Source of the DNA: WTJO01 sp965660165
GTDB lineage: Bacteria; Pseudomonadota; Alphaproteobacteria; Puniceispirillales; Puniceispirillaceae
DNA length: 26,287 nucleotides
Direction of reading: 5' to 3'
NCBI GenBank assembly: GCA_965660165.1
Contig: CBFHYU010000027.1
Span: forward strand, 1 to 26,287
The notes beneath the pieces are model-generated. The model saw only the letters and a program-made list of their open reading frames with translations. It had not been told where the DNA came from and did no database searches. Made by a program: the position numbers and the translations under genes. Numbering within the stretch: the stretch's first letter is position 1; each line of letters begins with the position of its first letter. Of this stretch, positions 16,006 to 23,335 are shown in pieces.

Positions 16006-17217
16006 CTAAGTGTTACGGCTGAGCGCGTTATGATTATCTGCAGCCCAGCTATCAATAATCTGGTTCATAAATTCGGCGATGGCCTCATCTTCAATCTGTT
16101 CAAGCGCATCTCCAAGAAATGCCTTTATCAACATGGCTTGCGCTTGCGGCTTTGGAATCCCCCTGCTTTTCAAATAGAACATCAGCGTTTCATCCAACTC
16201 GCCAACGGTAGCGCCATGAGCGCAAACCACATCATCAGCAAAAATCTCAAGCTCAGGCTTGGCATCTGCTACCGCATCACGAGATAGCAACAAGGCACGT
16301 GACATTTGCTGGCCATCTGTTTTCTGAGCATCAGGAGCAACCCTGACCTTGCCTTGAAACACCCCATGCGCCGCATCATTCAACACGCCGCGAATAACCT
16401 GATTTGAAGTGCAATTTGGTACTTCATGCTGAACAACGCTCGTAATATCATGATGCTGTTCTGTCTGGCCAAGATAAATTGCTGACATCACAAGGTCTGC
16501 ATCTTCAGCCATAAATTCAACATGATTTTCCATACGCGCAAGCTTGCCCCCTTTTGACAGGGTAAAACCATTAACGTTAGCTTTCTTGCCAAGCGTGAAT
16601 ACAGACAGCCCCAAATGAGAGGTATCAAGCGCTTGATCCTGAAATTTCGCAAATTGCAAAGATGCTGACTCGCCAATATCAGCCATCAGCACAGGGGCTG
16701 ATAATGCGTTTGATGCGTCATATGTCTCTATCAATGTTAATGAGGCGCCATCAGCAAGCCTTACTAGCACCATAGGATGGGCACTTTGTGATGCCTGTTT
16801 TCCTGTAAATTGCACCTTAAGCGGCGCTATCTCATGGGTAGCACTAGCCACCTCAATCAATATCGCTTCAGCAAGATTATCTAGCATTAAATGGCTTAAA
16901 TGATGGCCTTTTGGCAAGCGTTGAAGCCAATCAACAAGCACCTTATCGTCACGCTTCAAGCGATGCAGGCTAAGCTTGCTATCCAGTTTGCCCGCCCCGT
17001 GAAAATAGCCATCTTCAAATATGATGCACTGGCTTTCCACAGATGATGCCTCACCATCAGGGATTTTGGCCGCATTAAGCGCATCTAGACCATAGCCGTC
17101 TAGAGGCGTGAATTTCCATGCCTCATCTTTACGTGATGGCCAGCCTGCCTTTTGCAAAGCAGCATGAGCGTCATCAGCTAGCTGTTCCAAATTTGTATAG
17201 GCTAAATTAGGCTGCAT
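16006..17217 (-). CDS. sufD: Fe-S scaffold subunit SufD
   Basis: Non-catalytic partner of SufB in the SufBC2D scaffold complex. I start at ATG 17217 (403 residues), with AGG eight bases ahead; it overlaps the sufC end by 11 bases. The N-terminal segment includes PSRKDEAWKFTPLDGY (28-43), the usual aromatic-rich start of SufD. A right-handed beta-helix region follows (about 120-340), and the C-terminal DDVVCAHGATVGELDETLMF carries the conserved Cys-Ala-His-Gly of the SufB/SufD interface. It appears complete. Confidence 0.95.
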   Translation of the reverse strand: MQPNLAYTNLEQLADDAHAALQKAGWPSRKDEAWKFTPLDGYGLDALNAAKIPDGEASSVESQCIIFEDGYFHGAGKLDSKLSLHRLKRDDKVLVDWLQRLPKGHHLSHLMLDNLAEAILIEVASATHEIAPLKVQFTGKQASQSAHPMVLVRLADGASLTLIETYDASNALSAPVLMADIGESASLQFAKFQDQALDTSHLGLSVFTLGKKANVNGFTLSKGGKLARMENHVEFMAEDADLVMSAIYLGQTEQHHDITSVVQHEVPNCTSNQVIRGVLNDAAHGVFQGKVRVAPDAQKTDGQQMSRALLLSRDAVADAKPELEIFADDVVCAHGATVGELDETLMFYLKSRGIPKPQAQAMLIKAFLGDALEQIEDEAIAEFMNQIIDSWAADNHNALSRNT

Positions 17218-17959
17218 TGTAGATACCTGCATAACCGTTTTTCTCTACTTCAAGGGCAAGTAATTTATCCCCTGTCTTGACGATTTGGCCACCAGCCAGA
17301 ATATGCACATAATCTGGCACAATATGGTCAAGCAGGCGTTGATAATGGGTAATGACTAGCATACCGACATTATCTCCGCGTTGTGCATTCACCCCTTCTG
17401 AGACAATCTTTAGCGCGTCAACATCAAGACCTGAATCTGTCTCATCAAGCACTGCCAAAGACGGCTCAAGCAATGCCATTTGCAAAATTTCATAGCGCTT
17501 TTTCTCACCGCCTGAAAAGCCAACATTCACCGCACGTTTTAACATCTCGTCACTAACACCAAGCGATTTTGCTACTGCCCGCGCCATTTTTACAAAGCCA
17601 AGCTGATCAACTTCTTCAAGTCCTTGGTGTTTTCGGCGCGCATTTACCGCCGCACGCAAAAATGCCATGCCGCTTACACCTGGCAATTCAACAGGATATT
17701 GAAAGGCAAGAAACATCCCTAGCCGTGCACGCTCATCAGCTTCCATATCAAGCACAGATTCACCATCAAGCAGAATATCGCCTTGCGTGACTTCATAGCC
17801 CTCTCTGCCAGACAGCACATAAGACAAGGTAGATTTCCCTGACCCGTTTGGCCCCATAATGGCGTGAACCTCGCCTCTATCCATAGTAAGATTGATGCCA
17901 TGCAGAATGTCTGCATCGCCAATGCGGGCATGTAAATCCCTAATTTCTAATAATGCCAT
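17207..17959 (-). CDS. sufC: Fe-S assembly ATPase SufC
   Basis: The ABC-type ATPase of the SufBC2D complex; it drives conformational change during cluster assembly and is soluble. The 250 residues show Walker A GPNGSGKST (36-44), the SufC-type signature FSGGEKKR (148-155) and Walker B LAVLDETDSGLD (168-179). ATG 17959 is preceded by AAAGGATAG. It sits between sufB (17 bases upstream) and sufD (overlapping). Length and motifs are normal. Confidence 0.97.
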   Translation of the reverse strand: MALLEIRDLHARIGDADILHGINLTMDRGEVHAIMGPNGSGKSTLSYVLSGREGYEVTQGDILLDGESVLDMEADERARLGMFLAFQYPVELPGVSGMAFLRAAVNARRKHQGLEEVDQLGFVKMARAVAKSLGVSDEMLKRAVNVGFSGGEKKRYEILQMALLEPSLAVLDETDSGLDVDALKIVSEGVNAQRGDNVGMLVITHYQRLLDHIVPDYVHILAGGQIVKTGDKLLALEVEKNGYAGIYNAA

Positions 17960-17976
17960 TATGCCTATCCTTTTCG

Positions 17977-19428
17977 TTAACCAACTGAGCCTTCGAGGCT
18001 AATTCCAATAAGTTTTTGTGCTTCAACTGCAAATTCCATAGGCAATTCTTTCATTACCTCTTTACAGAAACCATTCACAATAAGTGACACTGCATCCTCT
18101 TCATCCAGCCCACGTTGCAGACAGTAAAACAGCTGATCTTCTGAAATCCGCGAGGTTGTTGCCTCATGCTCAATCTTGGCTGTCGGGTTTCTAGATGAAA
18201 TATAGGGTACGGTATGTGCGCCGCATTTATCGCCTACCAGCAGAGAGTCGCATTGGGTGAAATTACGCGCATTTTCAGCCCCTTTATGTATTTCTACCAA
18301 GCCACGATAGGTGTTTTGCGATTTACCAGCTGAAATACCTTTTGAGATAATGGTCGAGCTAGAGCCTTCACCGATATGGATCATTTTTGTGCCTGTATCT
18401 GCCTGCTGTGCGCCATTTGTGACAGCCACAGAATAAAACTCACCGACTGAATCTTTACCGCGTAACACACAAGATGGATATTTCCATGTGATGGCAGAGC
18501 CTGTCTCTACCTGAGTCCATGAGATTTTTGACCTATCGCCGCGACACGCGCCACGCTTAGTAACAAAATTATAAATACCGCCCTTGCCTGTCTCATCTCC
18601 TGGATACCAATTCTGTACCGTTGAATATTTGATTTCGGCATCATGATGCGCAACCAGCTCAACCACAGCTGCATGAAGCTGATTTTCATCTCTTTGCGGT
18701 GCTGTACAGCCCTCTAGATATGAGACGTAGCTGTCATCTTCTGCAATGATCAAGGTACGTTCAAATTGACCAGTATTTTTCTCATTTATCCGAAAATAGG
18801 TCGATAATTCCATCGGACACCGAACCCCTTTCGGGATGTAGACAAATGAGCCATCTGTGAATACCGCTGAATTAAGGGCAGAGAAATAATTATCTGCCAC
18901 AGGCACAACCGAGCCAATATATTGTTTAATCAGCTCAGGATGGGTTTTAATCGCTTCTGAAATAGGGCAAAAAATAACCCCTGCCTTTGCCAGCTCCTCT
19001 CTGAAGGTAGTCGCAACAGACACAGAATCAAACACCGCATCTACAGCCACCCCTGCTAGCATTTTTTGCTCATTTAGGGGAATTCCTAACTTCTCATAGG
19101 TACGCAGTAATTCAGGGTCAACCTCATCAAGCGATTTTGGCGTTTCGGCAGATTTTGGCGCCGCATAATAATAAATATCATTATAATCAATCGGCGGGAT
19201 GTTTAGCTTTGCCCAATCTGGTGTTGGCATTTTCAGCCAATAGCGATAGGCCTTGAGCCGCCATTCAAGCATCCATTCTGGCTCATCCTTCTTAGCAGAA
19301 ATAAAACGGATAATATCTTCATTCAGCCCTTTTGGCGCTTTTTCCATTTCAACATCTGTCACAAAGCCGTATTTGTAGCTTCCTGTTGCCTGTTCAACCT
19401 GATTGATTGTTTCTACTGTTGCGACCAT
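17977..19428 (-). CDS. sufB: Fe-S scaffold subunit SufB
   Basis: The main scaffold of the SUF system, on which clusters form with sulfur from SufS. The 483-residue protein has the N-terminal YKYGFVTDVEMEKAPKGL (19-36), PEWMLEWRLKAYRYW, YIPKGVRCPMELSTYFRIN, the long beta-helix core, and the C-terminal QCDSLLVGDKCGAHTVPYI with conserved Cys and His. It ends ELPMEFAVEAQKLI. ATG 19428 lies four bases after the stop of the Rrf2 regulator. It appears complete and is the second gene of the operon. Confidence 0.97.
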   Translation of the reverse strand: MVATVETINQVEQATGSYKYGFVTDVEMEKAPKGLNEDIIRFISAKKDEPEWMLEWRLKAYRYWLKMPTPDWAKLNIPPIDYNDIYYYAAPKSAETPKSLDEVDPELLRTYEKLGIPLNEQKMLAGVAVDAVFDSVSVATTFREELAKAGVIFCPISEAIKTHPELIKQYIGSVVPVADNYFSALNSAVFTDGSFVYIPKGVRCPMELSTYFRINEKNTGQFERTLIIAEDDSYVSYLEGCTAPQRDENQLHAAVVELVAHHDAEIKYSTVQNWYPGDETGKGGIYNFVTKRGACRGDRSKISWTQVETGSAITWKYPSCVLRGKDSVGEFYSVAVTNGAQQADTGTKMIHIGEGSSSTIISKGISAGKSQNTYRGLVEIHKGAENARNFTQCDSLLVGDKCGAHTVPYISSRNPTAKIEHEATTSRISEDQLFYCLQRGLDEEDAVSLIVNGFCKEVMKELPMEFAVEAQKLIGISLEGSVG

Positions 19429-19432
19429 CTAT

Positions 19433-19906
19433 CTACACTTTCTGAAATGCTGGCTCTAATGATGCTGTTGACGAGGTATCCTGAACTGGCGGAAATATCG
19501 CTTCAGGCTCAAATAAATCTGCTAAGGTGACGCTTTCAAGCGCTGATTTTAATGCATCATTCACATGGTTCCAATGACCACTTAAAAAACAGCCTGTTTT
19601 CACAGCGCAGGCTTCATCTGCACCCTCAACACAGGCGGTTAGCGCAATCGGCCCTTCAATAGCTTCAACCACTGCAGACACCGTTATTTGAGACACATCT
19701 ATTTTCAGATGGCATCCACCATTTACGCCTCGAGATGTTTCAACAAGTTCTGCATGCGACAGCGCTTTAATTACTTTGGCAATGGTTGTTTTGCTTAAAT
19801 GCAGATAGCCCGCCATGTCATTTGCATTCAAACGCTCATCACGGCGCTGATGCAACAGACCAAGCACTAAAATTGCATAATCTGTCATTCTATTTATTTT
19901 CAACAT
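19433..19906 (-). CDS. Rrf2-family SUF operon regulator (IscR/SufR-like)
   Basis: A DNA-binding sensor that probably reads Fe-S status and controls its own operon. I start at ATG 19906 (157 residues), with AGGGG eight bases upstream; ATG 19924 would add six residues. The winged-helix part holds NRMTDYAILVLGLL and the recognition segment LSKTTIAKVIKALSHAELVE, followed by GVNGGCHL. Three cysteines in the linker (CVEGADEAC then CAVKTGC) are placed like the cluster ligands of IscR, although the first gap is seven residues rather than five. It heads the operon. An IscR-type operator core lies just upstream. Confidence 0.9.
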   Translation of the reverse strand: MLKINRMTDYAILVLGLLHQRRDERLNANDMAGYLHLSKTTIAKVIKALSHAELVETSRGVNGGCHLKIDVSQITVSAVVEAIEGPIALTACVEGADEACAVKTGCFLSGHWNHVNDALKSALESVTLADLFEPEAIFPPVQDTSSTASLEPAFQKV

Positions 19907-19977
19907 CCCATCGCCCCTAAACATCTGTTTATTGCGCTAAATTGCATCATTATCACGACACAGAACGCATTGTTTTT

Positions 19978-19997
19978 GCGAATGATTATCAAAATCA
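19978..19997. promoter_or_regulatory. Fur-like / TGA-N9-TCA iron-responsive type site
   Basis: The 19 bases at 19978-19996 match the classical Fur box at 14 positions by my count. The same stretch holds TGA (19983-19985), nine bases, then TCA (19995-19997), the layout of the iron-responsive operator bound by RirA-type Rrf2 regulators in rhizobia. It covers a possible -10 GATAAT of the SUF operon (minus strand, 19990-19985). Binding is inference. Confidence 0.4.
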
Positions 19998-19998
19998 A

Positions 19999-20011
19999 GA
20001 CTAATTTAGTC
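19999..20011. promoter_or_regulatory. IscR type 1-like operator core ahead of the SUF operon
   Basis: The palindrome GACTAATTTAGTC fits every position of the core of the E. coli IscR type 1 motif as I recall it (GACT-R-WWW-Y-AGTC); the outer flanks do not match. It lies about 93 bases upstream of the regulator ATG and would overlap the -35 of a promoter with its -10 at 19990-19985. This is the expected position for autorepression by an Rrf2 protein. Confidence 0.55.
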
Positions 20012-20099
20012 CCTTTTAACGCAATATAGCTATCTTGACGTGCAGTGCAAGCCCCGCCAGATCAATTCTGGGCATAATTTTTGGAAATATTGCGGTAAT

Positions 20100-20115
20100 G
20101 GTGATGTTTATCACC
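20100..20115. other. Perfect hairpin between hspQ and the SUF promoter
   Basis: GGTGAT (20100-20105) and ATCACC (20110-20115) pair perfectly around a tetraloop, in the 156-base gap between the hspQ stop and the SUF operator region. No T run follows on either strand, so it is only a weak candidate for ending the hspQ transcript. Confidence 0.25.
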
Positions 20116-20167
20116 TAGTGGAAACCCACCTTTGCATTCAGATGCGATGGGGCATGTAACGCCAGCC

Positions 20168-20524
20168 TCAATTAAAGGCCGCACGCTTAAGCTGATAGCG
20201 ACCCTTTTCGATACCATCAAAGATTTCTGAGACGTCAGGATGCCCAATGGGGCCATTTTCATCATCAGAGATTAAATTTTGCTGAGATACATAGGCTGAA
20301 TAATAGCTATCAGAATTTTCGGCCAAAAGATGGTAGAAAGGCTGTTCGCGTTTTGGACGCACCTCTTCAGGGATTGATTGATACCATTCCTCAGTATTGT
20401 CAAACTCAGGGTCAACATCCACGATTACACCGCGAAACGGGTAATGTTTATGTTTCACAATATCGCCAATGCAGAAAACAGGATCATCTGCGTCAAAATC
20501 AAAATGTTTTGGATATTCAGACAT
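20168..20524 (-). CDS. hspQ: HspQ (YccV) heat-shock/hemimethylated-DNA-binding domain protein
   Basis: A 118-residue member of the YccV/HspQ family, known in enterobacteria as a heat-shock protein that influences Lon and DnaA stability and binds hemimethylated DNA. The core reads FCIGDIVKHKHYPFRGVIVDVDPEF, EEWYQSIP, and QPFYHLLAE followed by YVSQQNL, with the family's conserved aromatic and acidic residues. The C-terminal 25 residues (PDVSEIFDGIEKGRYQLK) are an extension common in alphaproteobacterial members. It follows rpmF by 32 bases and is probably cotranscribed with it. Confidence 0.88.
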   Translation of the reverse strand: MSEYPKHFDFDADDPVFCIGDIVKHKHYPFRGVIVDVDPEFDNTEEWYQSIPEEVRPKREQPFYHLLAENSDSYYSAYVSQQNLISDDENGPIGHPDVSEIFDGIEKGRYQLKRAAFN

Positions 20525-20556
20525 GCCAGATAGCCTTTATGGATAAGGCGTGAGTT

Positions 20557-20742
20557 CTAGAAGCGGTCTTTTACTTTCAGCACCTGCTTGCCGCCATACA
20601 TGCCTGTTTTCAGGTCGATATGGTGCGGGCGATGCAATTCGCCAGTTACTTTATCCTCAACAAAAGCATCACTTCTTAGCGAGTCATGCGCACGGCGCAT
20701 ATTCCGCTTGGATTTGCTGATTTTACTCTTTGGTACAGCCAT
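20557..20742 (-). CDS. rpmF: 50S ribosomal protein L32
   Basis: A 61-residue basic ribosomal protein. The start MAVPKSKISKSKRNMRRAHD and the later GELHRPHHID are diagnostic. It is the zinc-free form without the C-terminal cysteine pair, as usual in alphaproteobacteria. ATG 20742 is preceded by CAGGAG seven bases away. Unlike the common arrangement in which rpmF is followed by plsX and fabH, here it is followed by hspQ. Confidence 0.97.
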   Translation of the reverse strand: MAVPKSKISKSKRNMRRAHDSLRSDAFVEDKVTGELHRPHHIDLKTGMYGGKQVLKVKDRF

Positions 20743-20836
20743 TTTAACGCTCCTGAGATGTTTGAATATAGCTCAGCCCATACTCAAATCATGAAATTGG
20801 GTATGCACCCTACTTCAATAGTGTGCATAAGATGGT

Positions 20837-20912
20837 TGGTGGAGCCAGACGGGATCGAACCGACGACCTCATGCTTGCAAAGCACGCGCTCTCCCAGCTG
20901 AGCTATGGCCCC
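20837..20912 (-). tRNA. tRNA-Ala (anticodon TGC)
   Basis: Read on the minus strand, GGGGCCA pairs with TGGCTCC and contains the G3-U70 wobble pair that identifies alanine tRNAs. Discriminator A and an encoded CCA end at 20837. The anticodon loop is TTTGCAA with anticodon TGC. The D loop (AGCTGGGAGAGC) and T loop (GGTTCGATCCC) are standard. It stands alone rather than inside an rRNA operon, and lies upstream of rpmF on the same strand. Confidence 0.97.
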
Positions 20913-21224
20913 GTGTAACCATGTATGATGCGAAATTTGTAAAACTGGGCAGTTTAACTCCGCATAGCGCCGTGTTATGAAAGAATTACAGCAAAAGGTC
21001 AAGCCAAATTTTACCTCATCTACCAAAAAAATTATTCTGCCTCTAACCCATTAACCATGAAGCCAGCAGACGAGAGCAAAAGGTCTGGATTTTGAGCAAC
21101 AGGCAAGGATAGCTAAAAATAATCATCACAGAGTTGAAGAAATTCTTTGATTAGCAATATTTATTCTGTATTCTATCGATCTGTAGAATTTTATGTTGTC
21201 ATCCTACCTTAATCAGAGAGTCTA
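20913..21224. promoter_or_regulatory. Divergent intergenic region of tRNA-Ala and the Lrp-type gene
   Basis: A 312-base gap without a gene. On the minus strand TTGACC (21002-20997) and CATAAC (20979-20974), 17 bases apart, make a plausible tRNA-Ala promoter. On the plus strand TTGATT (21147-21152) and TATTCT (21169-21174), 16 bases apart, fit a promoter for the regulator. The middle part shows nothing further. Confidence 0.4.
21170..21189 (+). promoter_or_regulatory. Palindrome over the -10 of the Lrp-type gene
   Basis: ATTCTA (21170-21175) and TAGAAT (21184-21189) form a perfect inverted repeat around eight bases. It overlaps the likely -10 and ends 35 bases before the start codon. Lrp/AsnC regulators commonly bind such short AT-rich dyads and repress themselves, so this is a candidate autoregulatory operator. 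Confidence 0.45.
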
Positions 21225-21683
21225 ATGGACAAAATTGATAAATCCATTCTGTCCATATTGCAGGACAATGCCCGAATTGCGAATGTTGAGCTAGCAGAAC
21301 GCGTAGGCCTGTCGCCATCTGCCTGTCTTAGGCGTGTTTCTCAACTAGAAATGGCAGGCATTATTAGTGGTTATAATGCGGCGCTTAATTTGGATGCGCT
21401 TGGGCATACAGTTCTGGTTCTGGTGCATATCTCGCTTCAGGGACAGTCTGCCAATATGTTGAGTGAATTTGAACATGCGGTGAAACAAATACCCCAAGTG
21501 CTTGCCTGTTTCTTGCTTGCAGGCGAGAATGACTATCTGTTGCGTGTAGCCGCAAGAGATGTAAATGATTTTGGCAGAATCCATAGTGAATATCTATCTG
21601 CCCTGCCTCATGTCCAGCGTATGGAAAGTAACTTTGTTCTTAGGCAGGTGGCGAATCGTGGTCTAGATGCAGAAGAGCTATAG
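21225..21683 (+). CDS. Lrp/AsnC-family transcription regulator
   Basis: A 152-residue regulator of the leucine-responsive family. The N-terminal helix-turn-helix spans about 1-45 (KIDKSILSILQDNARIANVE, then LAERVGLSPSACLRRVSQLE). The C-terminal ligand-sensing RAM domain follows, with VPQVLACFLLAGENDYLL-like strands at about 87-104 and the final RMESNFVLRQV. It is complete. It stands alone between tRNA-Ala and the convergent selO, so its effector (probably an amino acid) and target genes cannot be told from context. Confidence 0.93.
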   Translation: MDKIDKSILSILQDNARIANVELAERVGLSPSACLRRVSQLEMAGIISGYNAALNLDALGHTVLVLVHISLQGQSANMLSEFEHAVKQIPQVLACFLLAGENDYLLRVAARDVNDFGRIHSEYLSALPHVQRMESNFVLRQVANRGLDAEEL

Positions 21684-21708
21684 CCCGAATCTGTGAGCAA
21701 CCATCCAT

Positions 21709-23145
21709 CTATCTTTCGGCCTTAAGCGCTATGCCAAATGTGCGTATCTGGGATAGCGCCTGCTCAAAGGCGTGCCAGTCATCCTTTTCTGCAATAGGCG
21801 CCCATAATGCTTCCATCTGTTCGATCTCCAGACTGAAATAGGGCAATGACTTTATCTGCTGTATCTGTTGGTCTGACTGACGGCGCCCACATGTGTCTGC
21901 CTGTGCTGCTAGCGCTGCTAGCGGTTGGTGTGACTGCCATAATGGTGATGCTGTTTCAGGCGCAATCTTGCCGCCATACAGATCATAAAACAGCCTGTCA
22001 AATTCGATTTGAGAGCTTGATGCAGCCTTATATAGCTGTTCGCTAAACGCATTTGCGATATGTCTGTCTGCGGTTAATCCAAGCCTGAATAACAGATGAT
22101 CTGCCAGATAATTTTCTAGCTGAGGATAAAATCCTGCCAGCGCATCTTGCAACGCATCTACCTCAACAATTTCGGTAAAGCAGTCCGCAAGCCTGCATAA
22201 TGCCCACAGCGATGCTTGCGGCTGTTTGCCATAGGCATAGCGCGCATTATGGTCAAAATAGGCTGCGGTAAATAGCGGGTCGAATCGTGGCAAGAACCGC
22301 CATGGGCCATAATCGAAGCTTTCACCTGTAATATTAAAATTATCGGTATTAAGCACGCCGTGAACAAAGCCAGCCGCCATCCAGCCAGCTACCATTTTTG
22401 CCACTCGAGCAGAAAATGCTGTGATAAAATCAGGCACTAACCTATCTAGCGGCAACTCAGGATCAAGTGCCTGATAATAATGGGTAACGACGTGGCGGGT
22501 AAGCTGTTCTAGCTGCGCTTGCTCGCCTAAAAATGCCAGCCTCTGAAAACTACCAATTCTAATATGGGAATGAAGCAGGCGCACAAGCACGGCAGAACGA
22601 GCTGGTGATGGCTCGTCACTTCGGATTAGGTCATCCCCTGTTTCAATCACACTTAGCGTATGGGAGGTTGGAACGCCTAGCGCATCAAGCATTTCTGTTG
22701 CCAGTATTTCTCTAACAGCACCTTTTAGCGTAAGCCTGCCATCTGCGGTGCGTGAATAAGGTGTTTGACCGCTTCCCTTCGTGCCTAAATCAACTAACCT
22801 ACCACTATTTTTTTCATAGAACTGGGCGAATAAAAAGCCTCTGCCATCCCCTAGCTCAGGATTATAATTTCCGAATTGATGGCCATGATAGCGCAAGGCA
22901 AGTGGGCTCGCAAAACTGCCAGAGATCGGCTCGAAACTGGCAAAATGCGCGCACCAAGCCGCATTATCCAGCCCCTCAAGACCAATCAGGCTAGCCGCCT
23001 TATCGTTGCGATAGCGCAAAATCTGTTGCTTAAAGCTGGCAGGGCTAACCGTATCATAAAATGCATCACCAAGCTGGGCATGCACCATAGAGGGCTTCGC
23101 ATTAAACAGCTTTGCTTGGCTGTTATGTTGGCTATCTGATGACAT
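21709..23145 (-). CDS. selO: SelO/YdiU family protein adenylyltransferase (AMPylase)
   Basis: A pseudokinase-fold enzyme that transfers AMP to Ser, Thr or Tyr of target proteins, linked in bacteria to oxidative stress. I start at ATG 23145 (478 residues), five bases after AAGGGG; the adjacent ATG 23148 is an alternative. The open frame to 23307 is an unconserved extension with no such site. Motifs include LRYHGHQFGNYNPELGDGRG, LGTKGSGQTPYSRTADGRL, KGAVREILATEML, HSHIRIGSFQ and the active-site stretch HGVLNTDNFNITGESFDYGP. Length fits the family. No selenocysteine is expected in bacterial members. Convergent with the Lrp-type gene. Confidence 0.95.
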   Translation of the reverse strand: MSSDSQHNSQAKLFNAKPSMVHAQLGDAFYDTVSPASFKQQILRYRNDKAASLIGLEGLDNAAWCAHFASFEPISGSFASPLALRYHGHQFGNYNPELGDGRGFLFAQFYEKNSGRLVDLGTKGSGQTPYSRTADGRLTLKGAVREILATEMLDALGVPTSHTLSVIETGDDLIRSDEPSPARSAVLVRLLHSHIRIGSFQRLAFLGEQAQLEQLTRHVVTHYYQALDPELPLDRLVPDFITAFSARVAKMVAGWMAAGFVHGVLNTDNFNITGESFDYGPWRFLPRFDPLFTAAYFDHNARYAYGKQPQASLWALCRLADCFTEIVEVDALQDALAGFYPQLENYLADHLLFRLGLTADRHIANAFSEQLYKAASSSQIEFDRLFYDLYGGKIAPETASPLWQSHQPLAALAAQADTCGRRQSDQQIQQIKSLPYFSLEIEQMEALWAPIAEKDDWHAFEQALSQIRTFGIALKAER

Positions 23146-23192
23146 CATTGCCCCTTTATCACAAAAACACCCCCCATTATCAGTATGACAAT

Positions 23193-23206
23193 ATTTTTGC
23201 AAAAAT
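23193..23206. promoter_or_regulatory. AT-rich palindrome between selO and the Rieske oxygenase gene
   Basis: ATTTTTGCAAAAAT is a perfect 14-base palindrome in the shared upstream region of the two divergent genes. It is a possible operator, but such AT-rich palindromes also arise by chance. Confidence 0.3.
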
Positions 23207-23217
23207 TGAATAATAGT

Positions 23218-23239
23218 AAAACAAACCCGACCTTTCGGG
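23218..23239 (-). terminator. Terminator-like hairpin in the selO upstream region
   Basis: On the minus strand CCCGA and TCGGG (23239-23235 and 23230-23226) pair around a tetraloop and are followed by TTTGTTTTA. The stem is only five pairs, but GC-rich. It lies about 80 bases before the selO ATG. It could act as a leader attenuator or stop antisense transcription from the oxygenase gene. Confidence 0.35.
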
Positions 23240-23335
23240 CGGCAAATGGATAGCAATAGCATTTTTTTTCCATTTAGCCTTCTAAAATATACAATGAAAT
23301 ATTGCACGACACATTCTTTATCGTGGGAGAGACTG

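Noticed and set aside
19949..19954. A second GATAAT as the SUF operon -10
   Set aside because: The hexamer 17 bases upstream is AAAAAC, a poor -35, and the palindromic operator would then lie far upstream of the promoter. The GATAAT at 19985-19990 fits the operator better.
20686..21026. Frames on both strands over tRNA-Ala
   Set aside because: They read through the tRNA gene and are shadows, a common artefact at tRNA loci.
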